A stretch of 32,161 nt of DNA, taken from contig JALSPC010000071.1 of the NCBI GenBank assembly GCA_026986155.1, positions 1 through 32,161 of the forward strand, read 5' to 3'. The stretch comes from a bacterium. Lineage in GTDB: Bacteria; Desulfobacterota; S145-22. The notes under the pieces were generated by a model. That model was not told where the DNA came from. It made no database searches and saw only the letters and a list, made by a program, of their open reading frames with translations. A program made the position numbers and the translations under genes. Shown in pieces: positions 22,548 to 30,619 of this stretch (the stretch's first letter is position 1; each line of letters begins with the position of its first letter).

Positions 22548-24483
22548 GTGATGGACTATCCTGAGATTTTTCTGCCTTTGAAACGGAAAAGCCGAGGGCG
22601 TTGGTTCCTGGTGGGGGGGATCGGCGTGGTTGCTTACCTGTTTTCCCTTTGGCAAGTGGGCGTCTGGACAAGGAAATACGAGATGCAGCGTATCAAGCGT
22701 GCCTCCCGCGAGTCTCTGAGCGTCTATGTCGGGGATCTGAAGAGCGAGCTTGACAAGTTCAAGGCCCTGCCGCTGATTCTCTCCAGGAATCCCCTGTTCG
22801 TAGATCTCGTGAGCCGGCCCTTCTCTCTGTCCCGCCAAAGGGACGTCAATCTGGAACTTGAAAGGGTCAACGGTCTTGCAGAGACTTCCGCAATCTATAT
22901 CCTGAACAGTCACGGCGTCGCCATCGCGTCGAGTAATTGGCGGGGCCCAGTTTCCTTCATCGGCGAGGACCTGAGTTTTCGGCCTTACTACCAGCAGGCT
23001 ATCCAAGGAAAACCGGGGCACTATTTCGCCCTTGGGACCACATCCAAGGTTCGCGGTTACTACTTCTCGGCCCCCATCTTTTTTGCTGGAGAAGTCGCGG
23101 GTGTTATTGTCGTTAAGGTTCAGATGCGGCGGCTGGAAGAGAATTGGTCGCATGGCTCTGAAAGGGTTGTTGTGACGGATCGATACGGGGTCATTTTCAT
23201 AACCAGTTATGCGCCTTGGAAGTTCTGTGTTCTCGGTCCCCTTGACGAAAAGACCATGGAGGTGCTGCGTAAAAGCCGTCGTTACGGGAATTTTCACCCG
23301 GAATGCCTATGCGCAACTCCAGTGAAGATCCGGGACGGGGATGCCGCGGTAATCCATATCCTGCGAGACATGCTTCCCGAATTCGAGCAAAGAGGGGAGA
23401 AAATGCCTGAGCGTGTTCCCTTTCTTCTCCAGTCCCAGGAAATGCCCGAAGCGGGCTGGACTGTTCACATCCTGTCCGACTTATCCCGGGTGGTTGAGAG
23501 ACATGGTTCTCCTGACGGGATCGATGCTTCTGGCACTTTTTCTTGGCTTTCTCTTGCTTTATTATCGGCGCCGCGCGCGCCGAGAGCGGCTTTTTCTGGA
23601 AAAGGAGTCAAGAAGAGTGCTGGAACAAGCTAACAGGGCGCTGGAGCAGAAGGTTCGCAAACGCACCCGGGAATTGACGGAGATCAACGCTCGTCTGCGC
23701 GCGGAAATCGATGAACGACGAAGGACAGAGGAAGAATTGCGGGCCACGCAGGAAGGCTTGATCCAGGCGGGTAAGCTCGCGGCGATAGGTCAAATGGCCG
23801 CCGGTATAACCCATGAGATCAATCAGCCCCTTTCGGCCATTCAGATGTATGCGGACAATGCCCTCGTTTTTCTCGACCGGGGACATGTCCAGGATGTTCG
23901 GGCCAACCTGCGGAATATTACTGAATTGACCGGAAAAATGGCGGAGATAACGCGCCAACTCAAGACCTTCGCGCGCAAGTCCCCGGGGAGGGAGGTACCA
24001 GTCCCCATCGTGCAGGTATTGAGAAACGCGCTGGTTCTGCTCGAAAATAGAGTTAAGAAATTGAATGCGTGCGTCAAGTGTAATCCCGCTGTATGGGACG
24101 ATGATCTTATGGTGTGGGGGGACCCAATCCGCCTAGAGCAGGTTATGGTCAATATCCTGAAGAACAGCCTGGATGCCGTCGCAGGGTCATCCGTCCGAGA
24201 AATCTCCATAACTCTCCAGGAATTTCAGGAGAAGGTTGTCATCCATATCCGGGATACCGGAGATGGAATCGACCCGCGGGATTTGAACAGGCTGTTCGAA
24301 CCGTTTTTCAGTAACCGTAAAGACGGAAAAGGGTTAGGACTGGGGTTGTCCCTCTCACTGGGAATCGTGAAGGATTTCGGGGGAATGATCCGTATGGGCA
24401 ATCATCCCGACGGCGGCGCGATGGCCACCATCGAACTTCGCCGTTATACGGCAAAGAAAAAGGATGAAGTATGGAAAACGTGA
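22548..24483 (+). pseudogene. dctB: DctB-type sensor histidine kinase interrupted by a frameshift
   Basis: Two track ORFs (22548-23633 and 23413-24483) are the halves of one kinase. The first has TM1 (about 18-37, WFLVGGIGVVAYLFSLW) and a periplasmic dCache/PDC sensor (INGLAETSAIYILN-like segment, then GEDLSFRPYYQQAIQG; ending AGWTVHILSDLSRVVER). The second continues with TM2 (MVLLTGSMLLALFLGFLLLY), a coiled coil, HisKA with GITHEINQPLSAIQ, and an ATPase with N-box NILKNSLDA, DTGDGI and GKGLGLGLSLSLGIV. The shift falls in the GAGAGA tract at 23496-23501; adding one GA restores VVERDMVLL. DctB senses periplasmic C4-dicarboxylates and phosphorylates DctD. It could be a real mutation, phase variation or an assembly error. 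Confidence 0.85.
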
Positions 24484-25817
24484 GGGGATCCGTCATTTTT
24501 GTGGATGACGACGAATATGTTTGCCGGGCCGTGGAGCAGACCTTGAGGTTGGCCGGTTACGATGTCGTCACGTTCAGGAATCCCCGCCAGGCCATGAAGT
24601 TGATTTCCCGGGACTGGCCGGGGATCCTGGTGACGGACGTGAGGATGCCCGGGGTCGACGGGTTTTCTCTTCTTGATTGGACACTTCGGCGGGATCCTGA
24701 TCTTCCCGTGCTTCTCGTCACGGGCCACGGGGATATCAGTATGGCCGTGGAGGCCATGCGAAAAGGCGCCTATGATTTTATCGAAAAACCCCTGTCGGCG
24801 GATAGGTTTGTGGAAATTGTCGCACGCGCCTTGGAAAAGCGGGGGCTTATTCTCTATAACAGGAAATTGCGGGCGGAGGTCGCCCGGCGGAGTGGCATCG
24901 AATCGGTTATCCTCGGTCGCAGTGAACGCATGCGTCGCCTGCGCGAAAAGATTCGGGCCATTGCCGGCACCAATGTGGATGTCCTCATCGTTGGCGAAAC
25001 GGGGACGGGTAAAGAGCTCGTCGCCCGGTGCCTGCATCGCTACAGCCACCGGAGGGAGCGTCCATTCATTGCCATAAATTGTGGGGCTATTCCAGAGAGC
25101 ATTATCGAGAACGAACTTTTTGGGCATGACCCCGGAGCGTTTACAGGCGCTGATCGTATCTATATCGGGAAGATTGAGCAGGCCGACGGGGGAACGCTGT
25201 TCCTCGATGAGATTGAGTCCATGCCCTTGGTTCTCCAAGTCCGGTTGTTGCGCGTTCTGCAGGAGCGGTCCATCGAGAGATTGGGAGGAAGCAAGACCAT
25301 CGAGCTCGATTTGAGGGTTATTGCGGCGACAAAACGTAACCTTCTCGAAGCCAGTGAAAAGGGAGAGTTCAGGAGCGACCTCTATTATCGCTTGAACGTT
25401 GCCAATCTCGTGATTCCTCCCCTCAAGGACCGGGTCGAAGACATCCCCGCCCTGTTCATTCATTTCCTGCAGAAAGCGGCGAGTCGGCTTGGAAGGCCGG
25501 TTCCTGATATGGAAAGGATAGATTTACAGCCATTCATGCTGTACGCCTGGCCGGGAAATGTTCGCGAATTGCAGAATGTGGCGGAGAGAATGGTGCTTGG
25601 GATGGAGGATACCCTGCCCCCTTTGGAGGATGGAGAAAGCGTCGGACAAGGATCTCTGCAGGAGCGGGTGGAATCATTTGAAAGATATCTTATCGAGGAG
25701 GAACTCAAACGCCGGAAGGGGAATATTACGGCCACCTACCGGGCGCTTGGCCTGCCCAGGAAGACCCTCTACAATAAGATGAAAAAATATGGTCTTTTCA
25801 AAAAAGATTATTCCTGA
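24471..25817 (+). CDS. dctD: DctD-type sigma54-dependent response regulator
   Basis: 448 aa, overlapping the kinase gene by 13 bp. A receiver domain (1-120) has the acidic pair VDDDE, phospho-acceptor Asp in LVTDVRMPG and Lys in DFIEKPLSADRF. The AAA+ domain (about 143-370) has Walker A VGETGTGKE, the sigma54-contact loop GAFTGA and Walker B GGTLFLDEIE, plus the arginine-finger region YYRLNVANLVIPPLKDR. The C-terminal Fis-type helix-turn-helix is KGNITATYRALGLPRKTLYN. It should activate a -24/-12 promoter; a good candidate lies at 26066 ahead of the transport operon. Confidence 0.92.
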   Translation: MENVRGSVIFVDDDEYVCRAVEQTLRLAGYDVVTFRNPRQAMKLISRDWPGILVTDVRMPGVDGFSLLDWTLRRDPDLPVLLVTGHGDISMAVEAMRKGAYDFIEKPLSADRFVEIVARALEKRGLILYNRKLRAEVARRSGIESVILGRSERMRRLREKIRAIAGTNVDVLIVGETGTGKELVARCLHRYSHRRERPFIAINCGAIPESIIENELFGHDPGAFTGADRIYIGKIEQADGGTLFLDEIESMPLVLQVRLLRVLQERSIERLGGSKTIELDLRVIAATKRNLLEASEKGEFRSDLYYRLNVANLVIPPLKDRVEDIPALFIHFLQKAASRLGRPVPDMERIDLQPFMLYAWPGNVRELQNVAERMVLGMEDTLPPLEDGESVGQGSLQERVESFERYLIEEELKRRKGNITATYRALGLPRKTLYNKMKKYGLFKKDYS

Positions 25818-25864
25818 CTGTTCTCCAGGACTGCCTTATTTTCTTTTTTTGCTGTGGGACAATT

Positions 25865-25926
25865 ATGACTCGTTAAAAACAGGCAAATGAGTCATTTTTA
25901 CTCATAGTAGTGGGAGGGAAACGAGT
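25865..25926 (+). promoter_or_regulatory. Cluster of TGACTC/ACTCGTT inverted repeats, possible DctD enhancer
   Basis: ATGACTC (25865-25871) pairs with GAGTCAT (25889-25895); ATGAGT (25887-25892) pairs with ACTCAT (25900-25905). ACTCGTT at 25868-25874 is echoed by AACGAGT at 25920-25926. Interlocked dyads about 140-200 bp upstream of the candidate sigma54 promoter fit an upstream activator site for the adjacent DctD. The function is inferred. Confidence 0.45.
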
Positions 25927-26065
25927 TTTAAACGCTCCGCCCTCCTTCAGCGGAGTTCCGGCAGTCCGCAAAACATATTTAATTTTCTTGGGATTTCGAA
26001 AAGGAATGGCTGGATATTTACAACGCTGTTTCAAATAAATGTTTGCTTTGATTTTTTCGATGCTA

Positions 26066-26081
26066 TGGTATGAATTATGCA
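26066..26081 (+). promoter_or_regulatory. Candidate sigma54 (-24/-12) promoter of the SBP/symporter operon
   Basis: TGGTATGAATTATGCA keeps the invariant GG-N10-GC spacing and matches the TGGCACG-N4-TTGCA consensus at 9 of 12 positions. It lies about 175 bp before the binding-protein start and downstream of dctD, whose product contains the sigma54-contact GAFTGA loop. Dyads overlapping it (ATTATG/CATAAT and ATGCAA/TTGCAT, 26075-26095) may add regulation. Confidence 0.55.
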
Positions 26082-26256
26082 AAACATAATTGCATGTATC
26101 CATATTTACTCGTTGGAGCAATAACGCCGCTTAGAACAACTTTTTGTATGCGTAGTCCGCGGAAATCCTACGGGGGTAGGCGGATGGTTGGGTAACTCCG
26201 AAACGGCCGCGGGGATCCGGCGTGTGGAAGGAGGAAAACTTTATGGAGGAGGTAAC

Positions 26257-27183
26257 ATGAAACGTGCGATCATGAAATTCCTGGGACTTTGGGCAATTGT
26301 TCTTTGTTTCGTTCTTTGCTTCGCGGTGTGCTTTGCGGTGGTTTCCGCTGCGGGGGAGATCGTGACGCAATCCCCCACACTTCAGAAGATAATGGCTCAG
26401 AAGGTCATCCGCGTGGGGGTCAACCCTAAGTTCAAACCCTTTTCGTTCAAGAAGGGTGAACAACGCGAGGGAGTGGATATCGATATTGCCAAACTCCTCG
26501 CCAAGAAACTCGGGGCCCGCGCGGAAATCGTTGTTCCCCACACCTTTTCAGATTTGATTCCCATGCTTCGAGGAAATGAAATCGATATCATCATGGCGGG
26601 GATGAGCATTACTTTCGAGCGGCAGAAGGTGATAGATTTTACGAATGCGTATTTCGATACTGGGCTTTCCATTCTACTCAACAAAATAACGACCACTAGG
26701 CTTGGGATTTCTGCGGCGACGAGTTACCGAGCCCTACATGACGAACTTGCACGCAGCGGCAAATGGAAAAACCTGATTGTGGCCGTTACGAAGGGCAAGG
26801 CGCCGGAACGTATCGTTCCACGGTTTTTCCCAGGGGCCAGGATCAAGGCATTTCCCACCAATGAGGCGGCGGCGGAAGCCGTTCTCAAGGGTGAAGCAGA
26901 TATCATGGTTCACGACGAGATGTTTCTCAAGGTATGGTTGAAGGAGAACGCGAAACGGGCGAGTTTTCGTGTGGTCGTGCTGGATCCTCCTTTTAAACCT
27001 GATTATTACGGTTTCGCCATTCGGAAGGGGAACCAGGATTTCCTGAATCTTCTGAATGTCTTTGTTTTGGAACTCCGGGCAAACGGATATGTGGATCAGT
27101 TTATCGGGGCTTATCTCCCGGTTAAATCCAGGGTAACCATTCGAAGTTTCAATATTACCGAAGATTATTATGGAGGGGACTAA
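26257..27183 (+). CDS. Extracellular solute-binding protein, family 3
   Basis: 308 aa from ATG 26257, which has GGAGGAGG just upstream; the track start at 26188 includes the leader hairpin and is rejected. A signal peptide (IMKFLGLWAIVLCFVLCF..VSAAGE) leads to the family 3 binding fold: VIRVGVNPKFKPFSFKKG, EGVDIDIAKLLAKKLGA, DIIMAGMSITFERQKVIDFT, NEAAAEAVLKGEADIMVHDE, and an ending Y.DQFIGAYL. Such proteins normally feed amino acids or organic acids to ABC importers, or sense them. No ABC permease or ATPase is nearby; the next gene is a sodium/proton symporter. It may deliver ligand to that symporter or report to DctB; both are inferred. Confidence 0.9.
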   Translation: MKRAIMKFLGLWAIVLCFVLCFAVCFAVVSAAGEIVTQSPTLQKIMAQKVIRVGVNPKFKPFSFKKGEQREGVDIDIAKLLAKKLGARAEIVVPHTFSDLIPMLRGNEIDIIMAGMSITFERQKVIDFTNAYFDTGLSILLNKITTTRLGISAATSYRALHDELARSGKWKNLIVAVTKGKAPERIVPRFFPGARIKAFPTNEAAAEAVLKGEADIMVHDEMFLKVWLKENAKRASFRVVVLDPPFKPDYYGFAIRKGNQDFLNLLNVFVLELRANGYVDQFIGAYLPVKSRVTIRSFNITEDYYGGD

Positions 27184-27184
27184 G

Positions 27185-28528
27185 ATGAGCGGCGCCGAAA
27201 AAAAGAAGAAGGGTTTGGACCTTCAGTGGAAAATTCTCATTGGAATTATCTTGGGTATTGCCCTTGGGATTATCTTGAATTTGACAGTGGGATCGGGCGT
27301 CACTTCCGGGCCCTTTTATTACCTGAAAACCCTGTTCAAATACGGTGGGGATGTTTTCATACGGCTCTTACGCATGCTGATAGTTCCTCTCGTGTTTGCT
27401 TCCATCTATATGGCTGTCGCCAATCTCGGGGATGTCCGTAAGCTTGGCCGGATCGGGGGGAAGACCATCGCCTATTACATGCTCACGACCGCCTTGGCGG
27501 TCTTGGTGGGGTTGATTGTCGTCAACATTATCAATCCGGGGCTGGGAATCGACAAAGGGGCGTTATCCGCGCTACACATCGGGACAGAGGTGCCCGCCAA
27601 GGTTGCGAAGCAGGGCGTGGGTCAACGGAGCCCGGTTATTATCATTGTGGATACCTTTGTGAACATGATCCCGAAAAATGCCGCCGCGGCCTTCGCTAAA
27701 GGAGATGTCCTTCAGATTATCTTCTTCACGATTTTTCTGGCGGTTTTCGCTTCAATCGTGGGGAGCGATTGCGAGCCAATGACCCGGGTTATCAACGCTG
27801 TTGACCGAATCATGCAAAAAGGAATCATGGCGATCATGGCGATCGCTCCCTACGCCATCTTCATGCTGGTTACGGCCATCTTCATGGATCTGGGGTTTGA
27901 GGCCCTGAAAGCGCTTGGCAAATACGGTCTGACGGTGATCCTCGGGTTGTTCATTCACGGGTTCATCACCCTGCCCATCCTCGTTCTTGTTTTTGGGCGG
28001 TATAACCCATTCCGCCTGATCAAGGCCCTTTCGCCGGCCATGATGACGGCATGGTCAACGGCATCGAGTGCCGCCACGTTGCCCATAACCATGAGCAATC
28101 TGGAAAACCGGGCCGGGGTGGACAGCCGCATCGGAAATTTTGTGCTCCCGCTGGGGGCGACCATCAATATGGATGGAACCGCTTTGTATGAATCGGTCGC
28201 TGTGATTTTCATCGCCCAGCTTCTTGGGGTGCACCTGACGACGGGGATGCAGGTAGTCATTTTTATTACCGCTTCACTGGCGGCCATCGGAGCGGCGGCG
28301 ATTCCCGGAGCGGGGCTGGTCACCATGGGTATCGTTCTGACCGCTGCAGGCCTCCCTCTGGATGGTATCGGCTTGATTCTTGCCATAGATCGAATCCTTG
28401 ATCAATTTCGGACGGCTATCAATGTCTGGGGCGATGCGACGGCGGCCGTCGTCGTGGGGCGCGGCGAGGACGCGATCAGGGAAGTGACGGAGTTGGATGT
28501 TCCGGCGGCCGAAACCGTATCAGCATAA
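27185..28528 (+). CDS. Dicarboxylate/amino acid:cation symporter (DAACS family)
   Basis: 447 aa from ATG 27185, placed 12 nt after GGAGGGG; the track start 27170 is that same site. Eight membrane helices and two re-entrant loops are expected. Signatures are WSTASSAATLPITMSN (serine-rich hairpin HP1) and LPLGATINMDGTALYE, containing the NMDGT cation/substrate motif. HP2 is in AAIPGAGLVTMGIVL, and the last helix has AIDRILDQFRTAINVWGD. The substrate-contact Arg of glutamate/aspartate carriers in the last helix appears as R in ILDQFRTAINVWGD, consistent with an acidic substrate. C4-dicarboxylate, glutamate or aspartate are all possible. It follows the binding protein directly. Confidence 0.92.
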   Translation: MSGAEKKKKGLDLQWKILIGIILGIALGIILNLTVGSGVTSGPFYYLKTLFKYGGDVFIRLLRMLIVPLVFASIYMAVANLGDVRKLGRIGGKTIAYYMLTTALAVLVGLIVVNIINPGLGIDKGALSALHIGTEVPAKVAKQGVGQRSPVIIIVDTFVNMIPKNAAAAFAKGDVLQIIFFTIFLAVFASIVGSDCEPMTRVINAVDRIMQKGIMAIMAIAPYAIFMLVTAIFMDLGFEALKALGKYGLTVILGLFIHGFITLPILVLVFGRYNPFRLIKALSPAMMTAWSTASSAATLPITMSNLENRAGVDSRIGNFVLPLGATINMDGTALYESVAVIFIAQLLGVHLTTGMQVVIFITASLAAIGAAAIPGAGLVTMGIVLTAAGLPLDGIGLILAIDRILDQFRTAINVWGDATAAVVVGRGEDAIREVTELDVPAAETVSA

Positions 28529-28543
28529 AAAAGGAGGGTACTG

Positions 28544-28825
28544 ATGGAATATCCGAGACAAATACTCGATTTCATGTTGCTCCATGTCACGGAACCCTGG
28601 TCTTACAAGGGGAAAGTCATGCAGAGCGCACAATACATCCGCCTTGGCACTCGTCTGAGTCTCCATATCCAGATGATCACGGATAAGGCGGGCAACCAGG
28701 AATACAGCTTACGTATCAGGGACAGTATCGTTTACGGAGGTATCAAGACCCTGGATGAGGCGATTACCATCGCAGGTGAAATTATCGAAGAGAACAAAAT
28801 GTTTGTGGGGGAAAAGGTCATCTGA
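28544..28825 (+). CDS. 93-aa protein of unknown function in the symporter operon
   Basis: ATG 28544 follows AAAAAGGAGGG, 15 bp after the symporter stop, so translation and operon membership are well supported. No signal peptide, membrane segment or known domain is visible. The middle has alternating beta pattern (RLSLHIQMITDKAGNQEYSL), followed by SIVYGGIKTLDEAITIAGEI and a charged C-terminus. It looks like a small cytosolic alpha/beta protein, possibly a regulator or accessory of the transporter. The function is unknown. Confidence 0.7.
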   Translation: MEYPRQILDFMLLHVTEPWSYKGKVMQSAQYIRLGTRLSLHIQMITDKAGNQEYSLRIRDSIVYGGIKTLDEAITIAGEIIEENKMFVGEKVI

Positions 28826-28833
28826 CCTTTTTT
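28812..28833 (+). terminator. First terminator, overlapping the stop codon of the 93-aa gene
   Basis: AAAAGGTCA (28812-28820) and TGACCTTTT (28823-28831) form a compact hairpin running into six T residues. The stop codon TGA (28823-28825) is part of the stem. Confidence 0.6.
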
Positions 28834-28837
28834 CATA

Positions 28838-28912
28838 GCCATGTGACAACATGGCACCTCCAACGGACGGACCGTAAGAAATCGCACCCCTTAACGGTCC
28901 GTTCTTCTTTTT
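28838..28912 (+). terminator. Tandem hairpins ending in a second rho-independent terminator
   Basis: A 7-bp hairpin, GCCATGT-GACA-ACATGGC (28838-28855), is followed by ACGGACCGT/ACGGTCCGT (28867-28875 and 28894-28902). The latter can be extended by AAG/CTT across a bulge and runs into TTCTTCTTTTT. With the preceding hairpin this gives unusually firm separation from the next gene. Confidence 0.75.
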
Positions 28913-29022
28913 GTAGGAAAGAGGCACTCGTTTTCATGTAAATCCGAGAAACATAGGGTTATGTTTGTTGTTGATGGCTTCCCGTTTTCTACGATACTTT
29001 AATGGTTTGTTTCAGTGGCATC

Positions 29023-29053
29023 TTGCTTTTCCAAAAAGATTTTGGGATATAAT
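29023..29053 (+). promoter_or_regulatory. Candidate promoter of the LarA-like gene
   Basis: A perfect TATAAT (29048-29053) with a weak TTGCTT 19 bp upstream (29023-29028). Transcription would begin near 29060, after the track start at 29015, which supports a downstream start codon. A small dyad, AACATA/TATGTT (28950-28965), lies further upstream. Confidence 0.5.
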
Positions 29054-29074
29054 GATCCCGGGGGTGGAAGCGAG

Positions 29075-30373
29075 GTGGGAAAGAGAAAAGCATGTTTTCC
29101 GAGAATGGCCCTGGTGTGGCAGGAACTCTACCGGGAGGAGGTTTGCGACGTTCCGACCGTCGTCACTAAAGCCTTGAGAGACATGGCGTTGCGTGATCGG
29201 ATACGGCCCGGAATGCGGGTCGCGGTGCCTGCGGGGAGCCGGGGGATCGACCGGATTGACGAGATCATCAAGGCGGTCGTCGATTTTTTGAAGGATCGGG
29301 GCGCGCGGCCTTTCATCTTTCCCGCCATGGGAAGCCACGGGGGCGCGACACCAGAGGGCCAACTTTCCATCCTTGCGCACTACGGCATCACGGAGGCGGC
29401 GATGGGCGCGCCGATTCTTGCCTCCATGGAGGTAGTGGAAGTGGGTGAGACGGACCGGGGTGTGCCAGTCTTTCTTGACAAAAACGCGAGTGAGGCTGAC
29501 GCCCTCGTGGTTATCAACCGGGTGAAGACGCACACCAAGTTCGATGGCGAGATCGAAAGCGGCCTGTTCAAGATGATGGCCATCGGGATGGGAAAGCACC
29601 GGGGTGCCAGCGTGTATCACCGCGCGGCCGTGGAGCACGGGATGGAGACCATCATCGTGGATGCCGGTCGGATGGTGGTTGAAAAATGTCCCGTTCTTTT
29701 CGGGCTTGGAATCGTAGAGAACGGCGTGGACCGCATCACGCGGATCGCGGCCTTCACGCCGGAGAAAATGCTGGAGGGGGAAAAAGCGTTGCTCCGGCTT
29801 TCCAAGAAAGTCATGGCGAAGATCCCCTTTGACGACTTGGACCTGCTGATTATCGACGAAATCGGGAAGAACATCAGCGGGACGGGCATGGATACCAAGG
29901 TTGTGGGACGCCACAGGGATCTCATCGGGGATTTCTGGATCCATCCCCATCCCAAACGCATCTTCGTGCGGGACCTGACGGAGGCCACGGAGGGGAATGC
30001 CACGGGGATCGGGCTGGCCGATTTCACAACCCGGAGATGCATTGACAAAATAGATATGAGAAAAACGGCGGTCAACTGTATCACGGCTCTGTCTCCCGAG
30101 AAAGCGGCGCTGCCGCTCTCCTTTCCGACGGACCGGGAAGCCGTTGGAACCGCGCTCGAAACGGTGGGCCTGAAGTCCGTCGACGAGATGCGGGTCGTCC
30201 ATATCAGAAATACCCTTTCCCTCGAAACCCTTTACGTTTCGGAGAGCTTGGAGGCCGAAGTGGCGGGGAATCCGAGGCTGTCGTTTCTCTCGGGTTTTTC
30301 CGGGATGCCGTTCGATGCCTCGGGAACCCTGAAGGTCTCCTTTCACGGGCCGGAAGGGAAAGGAACCGCGTAG
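29075..30373 (+). CDS. LarA-like (DUF2088/Lar_N) protein, possible nickel-pincer-dependent isomerase
   Basis: 432 aa from GTG 29075 (GGTGGAAG upstream); ATG 29105 is an alternative, but residues just before it (FPRM) look family-conserved. Motifs recalled from uncharacterised LarA-domain proteins are GMRVAVPAGSRGIDRI, PAMGSHGGATPEGQ and VINRVKTHTKFDGEIESGLF, then IGMGKHRGA. Lactate racemase LarA uses a nickel-pincer nucleotide to racemise 2-hydroxyacids, and relatives act on other hydroxyacids. The region KTH..GEIESGLFKM also recalls DUF362 iron-sulfur proteins, but no Cys cluster is present. No larB/C/E maturation genes are in the window. It stands alone between terminators and a new promoter; substrate unknown. 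Confidence 0.6.
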   Translation: MGKRKACFPRMALVWQELYREEVCDVPTVVTKALRDMALRDRIRPGMRVAVPAGSRGIDRIDEIIKAVVDFLKDRGARPFIFPAMGSHGGATPEGQLSILAHYGITEAAMGAPILASMEVVEVGETDRGVPVFLDKNASEADALVVINRVKTHTKFDGEIESGLFKMMAIGMGKHRGASVYHRAAVEHGMETIIVDAGRMVVEKCPVLFGLGIVENGVDRITRIAAFTPEKMLEGEKALLRLSKKVMAKIPFDDLDLLIIDEIGKNISGTGMDTKVVGRHRDLIGDFWIHPHPKRIFVRDLTEATEGNATGIGLADFTTRRCIDKIDMRKTAVNCITALSPEKAALPLSFPTDREAVGTALETVGLKSVDEMRVVHIRNTLSLETLYVSESLEAEVAGNPRLSFLSGFSGMPFDASGTLKVSFHGPEGKGTA

Positions 30374-30619
30374 GCCCCTCACCCTGTTTCGTCCGGGGGG
30401 CGTGTTTTTCTTCGTAACGGAAGTCCGTTTCGAGCAGTTGTGAGTGTGGCAGTGCGTGAAAAGGTAAGTGGAAATAGTTCTTGACAAACCAATAGAGATA
30501 CCATAGGATTTTTTAACGTTTGTTAAAAAAGCGCGCAAAAGGAGCGGAATCGGTTAGAGTTAATTTTTCTATCTCAGTCAAGGCTCGACTATTCCAATAA
30601 CAAATTTTAGGAGATTTTT
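30374..30619 (+). other. Intergenic region with promoter and leader of the RACo-like gene
   Basis: 246 bp without a gene. A poor GC hairpin (GCCCC/GGGGGC) followed by GTGTTTTTCTTC at about 30374-30416 may end the LarA-like transcript. The promoter and palindrome at 30481-30530 follow, then an AT-rich leader of about 90 nt containing the TAGGAG ribosome site. Confidence 0.4.
30481..30530 (+). promoter_or_regulatory. Promoter with perfect palindromic operator for the RACo-like gene
   Basis: TTGACA (30481-30486), 17-bp spacer, TAGGAT (30504-30509). Overlapping the end of the -10 and covering the expected start site is a perfect inverted repeat, TTTTTTAAC (30509-30517) / GTTAAAAAA (30522-30530), with centre GTTT. 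It is placed for repressor binding. As RNA it would be a weak A-U hairpin ending in A residues, so it is not a terminator on this strand. Confidence 0.6.

Larger units (their letters stand above)
25818..26256 (+). other. 439-bp regulatory intergenic region before the transport operon
   Basis: No gene is present. It holds the dyad cluster (25865-25926) and a short dyad CTCCGC/GCGGAG (25935-25955) without a T-tract. It also holds the candidate -24/-12 promoter (26066-26081) and, in the leader, a hairpin CCTAC-GGGG-GTAGG (26167-26180) extended by TCCG/CGGA (26156-26159 and 26181-26184). The middle (25970-26100) is AT-rich. Confidence 0.6.

Noticed and set aside
29012-30538. 508-aa minus-strand ORF
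   Set aside because: It lies antisense to the LarA-like gene, has a biased His/Arg composition and no motif; a shadow of a GC-rich coding strand.
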